From: Astrocystis sublimbata
Taxonomy: Eukaryota > Ascomycota > Sordariomycetes > Xylariales > Xylariaceae
Direction: 5' to 3'
Assembly (NCBI GenBank): GCA_022453515.1
Contig: JAJNNY010000043.1
Coordinates: forward strand, 1-64,000
Length of the DNA stretch: 64,000 bases
Shown here: piece by piece, positions 22,480 to 33,460 of the stretch
Layout: the number at the start of each line of letters is the position of its first letter
How positions within the stretch are numbered: position 1 is the first letter of the stretch
Made by a program: the position numbers and the translations under genes
The notes under the pieces: generated by a model
What the model was told of the DNA's origin: nothing
Seen by the model: the letters and a program-made list of their open reading frames with translations, nothing else
Databases searched by the model: none

Positions 22480-23882
22480 AATGGCACAGCTGCTACTGAC
22501 TGAATAGTTTCACATAAGATGGCAGAAGAAAGTTTGCTAAACCTACAAAAACAGTGGCTTCATAAGTACTCATATACACGGCACGATGTCATTTCCCTTG
22601 CATGGGTATAAGAGTCCGAGTGCCCAAGCTGTGCAGTGTTGCCGACCGTCCGCTATTGGGGTGCTTGGAGTTGAATCTCAACGACCCAGGGGACGGACGC
22701 ATGGACACCCCCGCTTTGCTTTTCATGCCCAAGGAACCCATTGTACACATGGCCTCGCTTTCGCATTTCAACTTTCAAGTGGCCACCACCCCGAAATTGA
22801 ATTGGCGGGGGAAACGGAGGATCGGGCGGTCGTTGTAGCACCCCCCGGATGGTGACGGCGTTAATGTGCGACGCCGCGAGGTTGCACTTATACGAACCGT
22901 GGTTTTACACCCAGCTTGTTTTTGAGTATCCTATCATTACACTTATGTGGCATGTACTTCGTCGCATCAGTAACATGGTCTTGCCACTTGCGACTTTGCT
23001 AGTACGCTTGATCAATTCGGGGGCTGGGCTAAAGATATGTCGCCCGGTTACTGCTATATGAAAGTGTATTTGCTTGCGTTTCGGCCAATTGATTTTTTGG
23101 ATAGAATCTACAGGCAAAGGTGATATCCCTCAACCACCTTGAATTTTAAGCTACACTGGTATTTCACGAGGATATGTTGAAGGGCAGTGATGGAGCGAGG
23201 TCAGTACGCGCACTGATCTGGGGATATTGCTGACCGGGATCATACGGGATTATACTATGAACACTGCTCTCACTGGTTCGGGTCATACAACTGGTTTTGG
23301 AGAGTGGCCAATCCCGATCACTTGTGATCAAGGTTGCATATATAACTCGCGTGTTCACTGAAATGGTGTATCAATCGGTGCCCTTAATGTTCAAGTCTGG
23401 AACATGGGAGCGGAGTTAGGTCGGAGCAGATTGCGGAGTGCTTCGGCGGACCCCCTCGTGTCCCTATAGCCATTGCCGGGTTCTGTCCGATGATTCGGCC
23501 CAAGGTCTGCCTCATCCAAATCCATGCAGGCTCACTTCCAACAGTATAAGCTCCTAGGGGCTTATATTGATACGTCACGAAGTATAGTTTGGCGATTATT
23601 GTGAAGCAGCAGACGATGAAAACAAGCTCTTAAGATTATCATGACAATGGTTGCCTCGGATGAGGCCATTGTTGCTGTTGTTTTAAAAGGACCTAAGTGA
23701 TCACAGACTTCAGAATCTTAGTCTTCTCTTCATATTAATTAAGATGCCTCTAGTCATCCTGCTGAGCAGGTTGCGAATGAATGCCCAGGTAGAGGATTTA
23801 TTGACAGGGCAGAAGCTAGCGAAACATACATATAAGTGCACCGCTGGTCTTGATTGAGCACAGCCTCAACGACAATATGAAA
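22480..23882. other. Intergenic
   Basis: 1.4 kb between the P450 start and the tRNA gene. Short frames only (up to 89 codons), overlapping on both strands and without recognisable motifs. Confidence 0.45.
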
Positions 23883-23956
23883 GGTTTCGTGGTGTAGTTG
23901 GTTATCACGTCAGTCTAACACACTGAAGGTCTCCGGTTCAATTCCGGGCGAAATCA
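23883..23956 (+). tRNA. tRNA-Val (anticodon AAC)
   Basis: Full cloverleaf without intron. Acceptor stem GGTTTCG pairs with CGAAATC (one G-T wobble), followed by discriminator A at 23956. D-stem GTG/CAC, anticodon stem TCAGT/ACTGA enclosing loop CTAACAC with anticodon AAC, T-stem TCCGG/CCGGG with loop TTCAATT. Internal promoter boxes are good: A box near TGGTGTAGTTGG and B box GGTTCAATTCC. A short T run follows (about 23959-23963), suitable for RNA polymerase III termination. After A34-to-inosine editing it would read GUU, GUC and GUA. Confidence 0.95.
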
Positions 23957-24326
23957 TTATTTTGCTGTCCCTGTGGCTTTTTTCTTTATATTAACAGCTA
24001 TGAGTTGTTGGGCCTTCGTATAGTCCCACGTGACTAACCTACTAGCCAAAGTACAGGAGTTCTCTAGCTTGGGATCGAATGTTGTACCCACCTCGCCCAC
24101 TGGTGGAGGTTAGACTAACGAGACTAGCTACAGCCAGAAAACGCGTGCAAGGACTTCCTTCACATACTGGCCAATCAGGTTGCCTAGTATCCCAGAAAGG
24201 TATCAAAAAATCGCACGTTTTGCACTGTCTATCTAGCCCACATCACCAACTGCAAGCTGTTCTGCAGTGAGTTGTGAGCAGTGTCATCGAAGACGGTGTC
24301 TTCTCTTCTTTGCTTGTGTGTTCACC
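23957..24326. other. Intergenic, promoter of SQR
   Basis: 370 bp between the tRNA and the sulfide:quinone oxidoreductase ATG. No distinct element recognised. Confidence 0.4.
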
Positions 24327-25940
24327 ATGGCTATTGCGACTGCCCCTCGCCTCTTGGCCAGAGTCCCTGTCCAGCGGCTTGCCCGATCATACGCCACCTC
24401 GACACCAGCGAAGGCACACCATCACGTGGTCGTCGTAGGGGCTGGTACGGCCGGTGTCACTGCCGCTGCCCAGCTGCAACGCTCTGCGGGTCTTGAGAAG
24501 AAGGACATCGCAATTATAGACCCAGCCCAGACGCACCATTACCAGGTCAGTAACAAAAATATCAGTACCCGGTTCCCAAAAGCGAAACTGGATGTACTAC
24601 GCCAGTGAACATGTTCTGATTCTAAGATAGCCTGGCTGGACCCTCGTCGGCTCGGGTTTGAAGTCACTGAGTGATGTTCAGAGACCTCTCTCTCATGTCA
24701 TCCCGGAAGGGGTGAAGCACTACCCCCTACGAGTGTCTACCTTTGACCCCGAGAACAATGCTGTCAAGACTTCCGAGGGAGTCGATGTCTCCTACGACTA
24801 CCTGATTGTTGCACCTGGCCTCGAGATCAACTTTGCTGGCATCTCAGGTCTTCAGGAAGCCCTTCAGGACCCAGACAGCCAGGTATCGTCGATATATTCC
24901 GACAAGACCGTCGAGCAGGTGTGGCGGAACATCCAGGCCTTTAAGAAGGGCCCTGCCATCTTCACCCAACCTGCAGGCATCATAAAATGCGCGGGTGCTC
25001 CCCAGAAGATCATGTGGATGGCTCTCTCGCAGTGGCAGCGGGACGGTGTACGGGATAACATCGATATCTCCTTCGCTACTGGTGGTCCTGGTAAGGTTTC
25101 TCAAGTGATATAGGGATTGGCTACGCATACTGATTGATATCAATATAGCCATGTTTGCTGTGCCCAAGTACTCCCAGGTCTTGGATGCTCTGCGAAAGGA
25201 GCGCAAGGTCGAGGGCTTGTTTCAGCACAACCTCGTCTCTGTCGACGCCAAGAAGAAGGTAGCAACCTTCAAGAACTTGGCCGGGAACTCGACTGTGGAG
25301 AGAGAGTTTGGTTTCCTGCATGTGGTCCCCCCACAGAAGCCGTGGGACTGGGTCGCTAAGTCAAAGATTGGTAAGCTTACGTCTGAAAACTAATGCACAT
25401 TGCACTTCATATTCCATACTAACAATTCTCCTTTACGTAGCCGACTCTGCTGGTTGGGTGGACGTCGACAAGTCCACCACTCAGCACAACACCTACAAGA
25501 ACATCTTTTCAATAGGCGACGCGTCAAGCTTGCCGAACAGCAAAACGGCTGCTGCCATCACGGCCCAGGTCCCTGTCATGATTGACAATATGCTGGCTTC
25601 GATGGCTGGCAAGGAGCTGAAGGCCGCCTACGACGGCTACGCGAGCTGCCCTCTCCTGACAGGGCACAACGAACTCATGCTTTGCGAATTCAAGTACGGC
25701 GGTGTGCCTAAAGAGTCATTTGCCGACATCCTCGGTGGCCAAGAAACTCCTCAAGCGGCCTACTACCACCTTAACAAAAGCATCTTCGTAAGTATTATGA
25801 CATCGGACTCCTTTGAGACAGACCTACCGTGGTTGAAGCTAACATGTTCTTAGCCTTTCGTCTACTGGAGCTTCTTCGTGAAAGGCTTATGGTATGGTCC
25901 TTCCCACTTTGTCCGACCGGAGACGACTCCAAGTGCTTGA
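24327..25940 (+). CDS. Mitochondrial sulfide:quinone oxidoreductase
   Basis: Five exons: 24327-24545, 24631-25090, 25149-25370, 25441-25787 and 25854-25940; 444 residues. Oxidises sulfide and passes electrons to ubiquinone through FAD at the inner mitochondrial membrane, as S. pombe Hmt2 and human SQOR do. The N-terminus MAIATAPRLLARVPVQRLARSY is Arg-rich and lacks acids, a typical mitochondrial presequence. The FAD-binding glycine motif is VVVVGAGTAGVTAAAQL. Two redox cysteines expected for the family are C193 in IIKCAGAPQK and C370 in YASCPLLTGHNE. NIFSIGDASSLPNSKTAAAI is the second FAD-contact region, and the C-terminal hydrophobic PFVYWSFFVKGLWYGP would sit on the membrane. All junctions keep frame. 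Confidence 0.95.
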
Positions 25941-26126
25941 GGAGGTCCCGAGTAGAGTTATTAGATATTATCAAAAGTCCTTTATTGAGGTGCTGTGCTA
26001 TCATGTTAAATGATGTCATCTGCACAGCATAAAAGGGCAAATATTGCGCCTTGTACATACTTAGACACCGTGAGAATAGAGAGCAAATAAGAACTCAGAT
26101 CCAAACAGATCGCTATCCAATGGACA

Positions 26127-27656
26127 TTATGACAAGCACCGCACGAGAGCAAATCGCCTCACTATCGAGCTATCCAACAGCTTCTGCATAAGGGTTGTCT
26201 CATAGCTCACAATGACCTCCATTCCACCAGGCACACGTGGCAGCACGATAGGGTCCCTACGATATTCCATCTTCGGCACTCGTACCGCTTCACAGAGCCC
26301 AATACCTATGCCCCAGTCGAGCTCGTAGATGCTCTGGTCTGCCCACGAGACAACTGAGGTCCCGCTACCTCCAGCCTCCAACCTGGGCGGTCCTAGGATC
26401 AGTGGCCCTTTCGCACTTGCAGTTCCCGAGTGTAACTCAAGATATGCTAACACCTCACGTACCGTTGCGTCGTCAATTGCTCGCGTGGATTTCCGGATAG
26501 CGAGCGCGACTTTTGCAAGGGCCGGTATATCCGCCGCGCTTGCTAGCGCTCGTGCACCCGTCTGGGTCTGCGTTTCTTGCGCGAGTTGGGACTTCGCCCC
26601 TAGGTGAGAAATGCGACATATGTGGTTGTGTAGCACTTTTGCGTTTGTCATTACAAATGCAGCGCCCAGGAAGTCCTGCGGCAGGGGCGGGCGAAAGAGC
26701 GACCGGAATTGCACGGGGAACGACAGCGTGCTGACTCGCGTGCTGTCGCCGATAACTATCTGCTGGGTAGTTTTATCGCCGAGAGTCGCTTCGTTCTCGG
26801 CATCGAGGATTGCGCTCCACAGCAACGATGACAGTATATCACCGGTCGATACCCATGACCCCACTTCTTGCGATGCGATGTGCGCGGTTACGGCATCTTT
26901 AAGCTCGCGTAGATGCTGCGAGGGGAAATAGAGTATGGCCGTTTGGTAGTTCTTTTGCCCGGTCTCGGCGCCTCTTGATGCTTGTGATCTCAGCGCCAAT
27001 TCTTCTTGTGACCTGATATGTAGTAGATCCGGCATGGATGCGAGGTCGGTGGAGTTGTATGAGCTGTCTGATGTATGGAAGAGCGGACTGCGATCAATCC
27101 AACTCGAGTCGAACCCTATGCCTTGCGACGAGCCATCGCGGCAGTGCGCTGCACAGATCTTGAGTAGCGCGTCGAATCCAGTGATGTCAGTGACGGCATG
27201 ATATACCGCCACGCAAAGGATCAATCCGCCCTTGACGAGTGTTGCGCGTGCCGAAAATACGGCTGGCGAAACCGGGAAAGGGGGCAAAGTGTCCGGCGGG
27301 ACAATGCCTTGGGCCAGGAAAGCCCCAGGCGAAAAGTTCCCTTTTCTGAGAGCGGCATAGTCTATAGCGTCGGAAAGGTCGTGCCATGAGAAAATGTCAT
27401 CAATGCTTCGGCATTCCGCGCTCAGTGCAACGGCTGAGATTGTCTGTGACGTGTTGCGAACAACTCGCGAGAGTATGTAGGGCACGTCACGGGCCAGTCC
27501 ACCTAAGCCTTGGGATAATCTCCCGATCGCAGATGGACTGGAGGAGGGAAAGCAGTAAATTTGGCGCACATACGCTTGCGGCATGAACGCCTCGAGGGAA
27601 GATAAGCGGAAGGAGTGCGGTGATGGTGCGGGGTTTCCCATCATTTCTAACATCAA
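26127..27656 (-). CDS. BAHD-type acyltransferase (trichothecene 3-O-acetyltransferase-like)
   Basis: Single exon, 509 residues. Family members move an acyl group from acyl-CoA to an alcohol or amine of a natural product. The catalytic motif HxxxD is present as H153-AVTD157 in ILCVAVYHAVTDITGFDALL. The second family motif DFGWG is replaced by a looser DWGIG in YELDWGIGIGLCEAVRVP near 455. Early PQAYVRQIYCFP and mid GDSTRVSTLSFPVQFRSLF are also family-like. No signal peptide, so cytosolic. Fungal relatives include TRI101-like detoxifying acetyltransferases and pathway tailoring enzymes; which applies here cannot be told. It is convergent with SQR (186 bp between stops) and divergent from the DUF1203 gene. 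Confidence 0.85.
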   Translation of the reverse strand: MMLEMMGNPAPSPHSFRLSSLEAFMPQAYVRQIYCFPSSSPSAIGRLSQGLGGLARDVPYILSRVVRNTSQTISAVALSAECRSIDDIFSWHDLSDAIDYAALRKGNFSPGAFLAQGIVPPDTLPPFPVSPAVFSARATLVKGGLILCVAVYHAVTDITGFDALLKICAAHCRDGSSQGIGFDSSWIDRSPLFHTSDSSYNSTDLASMPDLLHIRSQEELALRSQASRGAETGQKNYQTAILYFPSQHLRELKDAVTAHIASQEVGSWVSTGDILSSLLWSAILDAENEATLGDKTTQQIVIGDSTRVSTLSFPVQFRSLFRPPLPQDFLGAAFVMTNAKVLHNHICRISHLGAKSQLAQETQTQTGARALASAADIPALAKVALAIRKSTRAIDDATVREVLAYLELHSGTASAKGPLILGPPRLEAGGSGTSVVSWADQSIYELDWGIGIGLCEAVRVPKMEYRRDPIVLPRVPGGMEVIVSYETTLMQKLLDSSIVRRFALVRCLS

Positions 27657-28445
27657 TCACTTCCCTGATCGTGAATCATTTGGCGTTATCGCGACTTGCC
27701 CTTCGGCGCGTGGATCGTGAAGTTGGCAGCTGATCTTTCATGATATAACTTTGAGGTTGAGGATGAGGTTGATGTTTGGTATGAGCCGAAAATCACCTCA
27801 TCGGTGTGATTAGTAATCCACATTGTCAACTGTTTTGTTGAGCAGAAGAAAAGCACTACCAGGTTTTTAATAGTAGTTTACAAGCTGCCTGTGTTTTCGG
27901 CTCATTGTATATCTTCACGACACACTAAACTGTTCTAGTAGATAAGTCATAGAAAGGGGATGGGCCCGTCACAATCACCGCGACCCAAGGGAAACAAACA
28001 AGTACAAGCTGGCTTGTCTCAACAGCATGTACCTCGGTATAAAATGAGAACAGTTGAGAAAGTGTCGAATTGAAGAATTGAGTCCGGATTTACCTATGTA
28101 ATTCCCCGTTGGTAGTGCTATGCCTGGGTTGGGTCTTGCCAACAGGGCCAAGAACGCAAACTACAATGATCTTACTTGACTCATAAGCTTCAGGCACTCT
28201 GGACGTAACCTTTCATACGATAGGTCAATTCAATAGCAAGGCCCACTGGAGATGTCATGTCCTATTGGTTGTTTTGACAGCAACTGACATGGAAAGAGAG
28301 ATGTTTGGAAGTCGGAAGGTGTATGTATATAAGGACGTGGAGATGGCTTGCTCTATCTAGTTCTAATTCCATGAATAGATATTATATTTCTCCCGCTTCG
28401 TCTTCAGACTACACACCATCAGAAAACCCATTACTACTTGAGAAA
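27657..28445. promoter_or_regulatory. Divergent promoter region with TATA box
   Basis: 789 bp between the divergent starts of the acyltransferase (27656, minus) and DUF1203 (28446, plus). A TATATAAGG box at 28326-28334 lies about 112 bp before the DUF1203 ATG, a plausible core promoter. No other sites claimed. Confidence 0.5.
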
Positions 28446-29050
28446 ATGGCTTCCACCACTGTGACCTTGAGCAGTCTCGACTCTGGCCCAGAAGTAAGTC
28501 GGTTTCTCTTCAGAAACGTAGCTTTAGAGGCGAAGCTAACACATTCAAGACGGCCCTCCAGCAGCAGCAGACTCCAGGAAGACTGCGTTGGCGTCCCATG
28601 CCCGCCCCTTACGCAGAGGATCGATCAACGCCGTTCGCAGTGGTGCAGACGCCAGACACGCCCGTCCCTTGTCGGCGTTGCCTGCAAGACAGCCAAATCG
28701 GCGAAGAGATGCTGCTCATATCCTACGACCCTTTCCTCGGCGATAGCCCGTACCGATGCGCATCGCCCATCTTCGTGCACTCGAAAGCCTGCGAGCCCGC
28801 CACTTTCCCATCATCTGGGGGTGAGCTTCCTGAGCAGCTGCGCAAACGCGTCCTGTCGGTGCGCGCTTATGATGCGAAGCACATGATGCAGGCTTGCGAC
28901 GTTGTGGACGGTGACCGTCTGTTGGAAACGTGCCAGAGCATGTTAGCCGATAATAATTCGGCAGAGTATTGCCACGTGCATTTCGCTCGGCCTGGCTGTT
29001 TTGCTGTCCGCATTGAGAAGGCGTCATTGGATGCATGCCTGGACGGATAG
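28446..29050 (+). CDS. DUF1203-family protein
   Basis: Two exons, 28446-28493 and 28550-29050, giving 182 residues. The short first exon encodes MASTTVTLSSLDSGPE and ends at a GTAAGT donor; the acceptor TTCAAG at 28544-28549 gives TALQQQQTPGRL in frame. The domain follows: PVPCRRCLQDSQIGEEMLLISYDPF, then SPYRCASPIFVHSKAC and a C-terminal YCHVHFARPGCFAVRI, the layout of the bacterial and fungal DUF1203 family (Cys/Arg-rich CRxCL and SPYR..GPIFVH). Function of the family is unknown; cysteine and histidine spacing would allow metal binding, but that is inference. It is convergent with the Ada-like gene. Confidence 0.8.
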
Positions 29051-29243
29051 TTGGTTGATGCTTGTATTTAAATTGGCCTGGGGAGATAGTTGTTGGGGCT
29101 GTCAGATAGGTAGTCGAGGAGTTGTTATATGAGCTGCCGCATAACATGCTCTGTTGACGATGAATCTCCGAAGTAGCTGATGGCAATGCTGTGCATTGTC
29201 CCTCCTAAAAATCTTTCCGTGATAGCAGTTGAAAATGGAGCAA

Positions 29244-30074
29244 TCATGGGTTGAGTAGCGAAGGGTCCATGTAGACTGGCGCATAGTTATTCAGTTGCGT
29301 TTCGAAAGACTCGTTGTCCATTTGTGATAGTCCCGTCATGTCACAATCGAAGTTAATCATCCAATCTGGTATGAACGCTTGGTTGAAGTCAAAACCATCA
29401 AGGCCTCCAGGGCCTTCAAGGAGCCAGTTACAGGCAGCCTGGTCCGAATCCACGAAAGACACACCTCCCAGTATATCGTCCAACAGACTGGGATCCATCT
29501 GCCCGGCCGGGTCACGTAGGCCGACGATATGAGGCGCGGAATCCGAAAGCGAAGCATCGGTTGTCGCGGGGCTAGTAGTCTGCTCTGCATTCTCACGTCT
29601 AACAGCCAACGCATACGCGCCAGGCGTCGAGCCTATGACTTGCTTGAATAAGCCATGAAAATAGCGAGGCGACAGGCCAACGTGAGCTGCAAGATCCACC
29701 AACTGGACTTCTCCCTTGCGCCGGCGAACATAATCGCAGGCGGCATTGACCTGCTTTTCGGCGGACGCACGCGGAGACTCGAGGCTCGAATCTGTCGACT
29801 CGGGCCGACAGCGTCGACAGGCCCGGAATCCAGCAGCTACTGCGCTCGCGGCCGACTCGAAGAATCGCACATTCGAGCGCCGAGGACGGCGTGACGGGCA
29901 GCTCGTCCGACAGTATATGCCGGTCGAGAGAACGGCGTAGAGAAATTCGGTCGTCGGAGTGTGCGCGAGCACGAGCCGCCATCGTGCCTCATCTGCTGGT
30001 GACGAAGACGAACAGGCGGGCTCGGTGCGCTTGTGGCGCGGTATGGCCACAACACTCTGATTCTGCGACATCAT
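29244..30074 (-). CDS. Ada-type methyl-phosphotriester sensor with AraC HTH
   Basis: Single exon, 276 residues. The N-terminal domain is the Ada zinc-binding, methyl-phosphotriester-accepting module: C55, C59, C86 and C89 stand at exactly the spacing of E. coli Ada (4, 27, 3) in GIYCRTSCPSRRP and FRACRRCRPE, so the self-methylating cysteine is C55. Then an AraC-type helix-turn-helix at about 105-165 (CDYVRRRKGEVQLVDLAAHVGLSPRYFHGLFKQVIGSTPGAYA). The last 110 residues are acidic and disordered-looking with DPSLLDDILG and MDPSLL, as in a transcription activation region. Unlike bacterial Ada there is no C-terminal O6-methylguanine methyltransferase domain. Likely a transcription factor for alkylation response. 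A second ATG lies directly after the first. Confidence 0.9.
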   Translation of the reverse strand: MMSQNQSVVAIPRHKRTEPACSSSSPADEARWRLVLAHTPTTEFLYAVLSTGIYCRTSCPSRRPRRSNVRFFESAASAVAAGFRACRRCRPESTDSSLESPRASAEKQVNAACDYVRRRKGEVQLVDLAAHVGLSPRYFHGLFKQVIGSTPGAYALAVRRENAEQTTSPATTDASLSDSAPHIVGLRDPAGQMDPSLLDDILGGVSFVDSDQAACNWLLEGPGGLDGFDFNQAFIPDWMINFDCDMTGLSQMDNESFETQLNNYAPVYMDPSLLNP

Positions 30075-31467
30075 CAGCTATAACCTAATTGTTGAAGTTA
30101 TGTTCGGGTTTGTCGTATGAAACTATGCGTTGATTGATGATGGATGATCAATCAGCATCGATGTCGCCACCAAATCTTATATAAGATCAGTACTTTACAT
30201 ACCTGCTCGTCCTGCATCGTAGGTAGCCTAATGAGGACTACTTACGACTTCTGATTGGCCACTTCGAAAGCAATCGCAGTTTTTAGTATGATTACTTGGA
30301 GGTATGAACCAAGCTACTAGGGGCAGGATGGTCAACCAGACCCCATACAACTTACGTACTTACTGTACCAACTCTTCGGTACACTTAAATGATTATGGTG
30401 CCAATGATCAAATGCCGTGCTTTTTCTCCGTCTAACTTAGTTGCGCTCATCTAACACCTGACCTCATCAATTCTCGTCATGGTCTGCATTATAATTGCTT
30501 GCCGCCGAGCTGAGACAGGCATAAATACAAATTTTTATATTCATGATGATCTGCCCGTCACTTGGGACAGTAGCAGCACCAGGCTCAATGTCATCGGCCA
30601 CATAGTGCGATGGGTATTGGGATTTAACAATTATTTAATAAAGTTGTGTGCAGGTAAGGCGAGCACGATTGCAAACTCTACCTCTACATCATGCGCCATG
30701 GATGCTTAAGTAGGTAGATAACAAGTGAGTGTCACGAGCTGAAATGATTGTACAATACCGACAAGATTGGATTGAAAGCAGCAGCCAGCTTGCGTAACGC
30801 GATCCCTCAATTAAGCGGGAAATAGGCATATCACAACAAGAAGGACGAGTTCGAGCACGGTTGGATGTACTACCTACTCACATGAGATCCGCCCCAACAA
30901 TGGCATAAACTGATACGTGGTAATTTACTCCAGTATTATAACATACACATATCATGGAAGACATTATCTGTAACAGATGATAACTGACCATTCACAGTCT
31001 GTGGCGCACAAGGACTTGGACATAGCCGACGGTACCTACCACTCCCTTGATAGGTGACGGTTTCCCTGTTTGCTTGCATACAATATGCTTCTTCCCGTGC
31101 CTGGGACCGTATTGCAAAAAGGCCACGATTGAATCAAACCCTAAATCATCATCCCTCCCAGGTCCCCTAATACACACCTACAGCAATTTCGTATGCCTAT
31201 ATCTTGGGGCCAGGTAGTGCTCCTGTTCCTTCCCAACGCACTCAGAATTCACATCTTCTAAGCTATCAATTACAGAGCTGAAGCAAACAGAACCATCACT
31301 CGGGAAGGACCCTAACATCGAGCTATCCTCTGTTTGCGAAGAGATATCTGTTTCGCAGTCGCATCCGCACACATCAAGCCGCGAGAAACCCACGGAAATC
31401 TTCTGCTGCGGAAGCCGTGCCCCCGTCGACGTAAACCACCCACCCGATTGCGTATCCACACGCCAAC
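30075..31467. other. Intergenic, promoter of Ada-like gene
   Basis: 1.4 kb between two divergent genes. The left 150 bp should hold the Ada-like promoter, including the palindromic TATA element at 30174-30187. A 76-codon frame at 30479 has no support. Confidence 0.45.
30174..30187 (-). promoter_or_regulatory. Palindromic TATA box of the Ada-like gene
   Basis: The 14-bp perfect palindrome ATCTTATATAAGAT contains TATATAA on both strands and lies about 100 bp upstream of the Ada-like ATG at 30074, the usual place of a core promoter. Assignment is by position and composition only. Confidence 0.45.
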
Positions 31468-32903
31468 ATGTCGTGGACTCCAAACCTGACGTACATTCCC
31501 AAGCTCGACGAGATACTCGACGCTCGCGATGACCGCAAAGCGAACTTAACATGTGGGGTCGAGATGGAATTCCTCGTTCCCGCTACATGCACCCGCGCGC
31601 CAGTCTGCGGACTTCGGTTTGAGGTAGGCGAAGGCGAGATAGAGGACTGCAAGAAACAGGTGCGTACTCAGCTGCGTAAGTATTTTTCCCCCGCATCTTT
31701 TGTGGCAGCAACATAAGAAAAACCTCAAGATACTCTAGCCAGAGGAAAACAGTTCATTAATCTATCTCCCAACGTCACAGTGGCGATGCTAGAAAACGAG
31801 CTGCCAGAGCTGATATTCTCCGATATGGACGAAGACGATTTTCACCCTCCCCACGATAATGTAGTCATCTATCATTGTTGGCGCTTAGGCTCTGACAGCA
31901 CTGTCTGCAAGATCGATGGCCCCGGCTCCAGGGAAAGGGCCCATCTGTGGACTGAGTGTGAGCTGACCTCCACGGTCATGGACGACGATGACTACGCCCG
32001 GAATGTCGAGGACATATGTCGGGTGCTGAGGCAAGCCCGAGCCTACATGAACAATTCCACCGCCCTGCACGTTCACGTCGGTCGTGGCGATGAGCCTTTC
32101 AGGTAAGTGCTAGCTATCCGGGAGATGATTCCGCCACCCATGCGTCTCGGGGCGGAAGCTGCGTTCACAATGAGGCTTCCTGGGGCCTCACCCAGAGATG
32201 CATCCAGCTTTTAATCACTGTAATTGTGATACACATCTAATGGTTTGGTGTATCTAGTCTTCTCACGCTGAAAAAGTTCGCCTCTCTCTACTGGCTGATG
32301 GAAAAGCCAATCCTCGATGTGCACCATCCAAGCCGCCGGAACAACAAGTATTGCTTCCGTTTGAACAAGTGCTCCGTACTAGCAACTACATCAAGTGCAC
32401 GCCTCGAAGTAGAGATACGGGATTCAAAGAGCAAGGATCTTGAACAGTTCCATCGCTACATTCCTGACACCGATTTTGGCAGGCTTCGTATGATCCAGCT
32501 TCGCCGTATCTGGGCCTGCGACAGCATCGAAGAAGTAGCGACGTTGATGCAGAGAGGCGACAAAACACCGCTTGCCAGAGCTGCCGATCTACGAGGTGCG
32601 GTGGGCTTCAAGCGTTTTTTGCCGGCAGGCAAAACTGGAGGAAACCTTCAGACCTTCGAGTGGCGCCAAATGTCAGGTTCGCTCGACGCCAATCACATAA
32701 ATCGATGGATCGAATTCTGTCTCGCCTTCACCAACTTCTGCCGCCTCTCTGACAGTAGCACTTTCAGAGATCTTGTGGAGACACTGGTAGAAGGAGGCGA
32801 TGATTATGTTGTCAGCGACCTTTTCGAGGCTCTGGATGTCGACCCTAGGATCTTCGAGGATATGTTATCAGTCTGGTCCGAAGATCCCGACTGTCAGCAA
32901 TGA
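31468..32903 (+). CDS. Amidoligase-family (Amidoligase_2) protein
   Basis: Three exons, 31468-31675, 31781-32102 and 32258-32903, giving 391 residues. The fold belongs to the ATP-grasp-unrelated COOH-NH2 ligase group (glutamine synthetase/gamma-glutamyl ligase-like) predicted to form amide bonds on small molecules or peptides. Seen: the opening strand LTCGVEMEFLVPA with the metal-binding Glu pair ExE, WRLGSDSTVC (family Asp), ELTSTVM, and the ALHVHVGRGDE signature with HVH, then LYWLMEKPILDVHHPSRRNNKYC and NLQTFEWRQMSGSLDANHI, which supplies another Glu-Arg. The first donor is at 31676, after CAGCTGC; the earlier GTGCGT site gives a stop. No signal peptide or membrane segment. Substrate unknown; many filamentous fungi carry several such paralogues. 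Confidence 0.8.
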
Positions 32904-33460
32904 TTTATTCGTGCCACAATGAAGATTACAGGGAGATTTATGCCTGTGCTCTACTCCTGCATGATGAGCTGGGAAACTCGGGTAGCGAGCAAACTGGTAG
33001 TGCGGATATCGTGCTCGTCACGGTGAAATTTCACGTCGCCATTTATATCGCCAAGGAATTTCAAGCCAATAATGGACGCATACGTAACCATGTTAGGTTC
33101 AGGAGATACTCTCTCAACGTGAAGCAACACAATAATACTTACTAGTCACTAGTCATTGAAAGTGTTTAGTGAAACGGGGCTTCTAAGAAGACCGAACGCC
33201 CATCTGGGTACACGAGATCGCAGACTCTTTTTCAGTTGTGAGTACGAAAAGGCCTTGACCCTACCTGTGTGGCAGCCATTGCTTATTCGAAAGCCTTGAC
33301 ACCTCAATAATCGCACGTGATCGTAGCATATGCAACGAATAGAATAACTTACTTGGGCGAGATCTGCGAGTTGTCTATTCCCGAAAAATCCATATATGAA
33401 GAGCCCGAAATGACGGCACGAATGAAATCCAACACGTTTTCTAGTCACTTCTAGACCTAT
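32904..33460. other. Intergenic, convergent 3' ends
   Basis: 557 bp between the convergent amidoligase and second P450 genes. Short frames only; nothing recognised. Confidence 0.4.
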
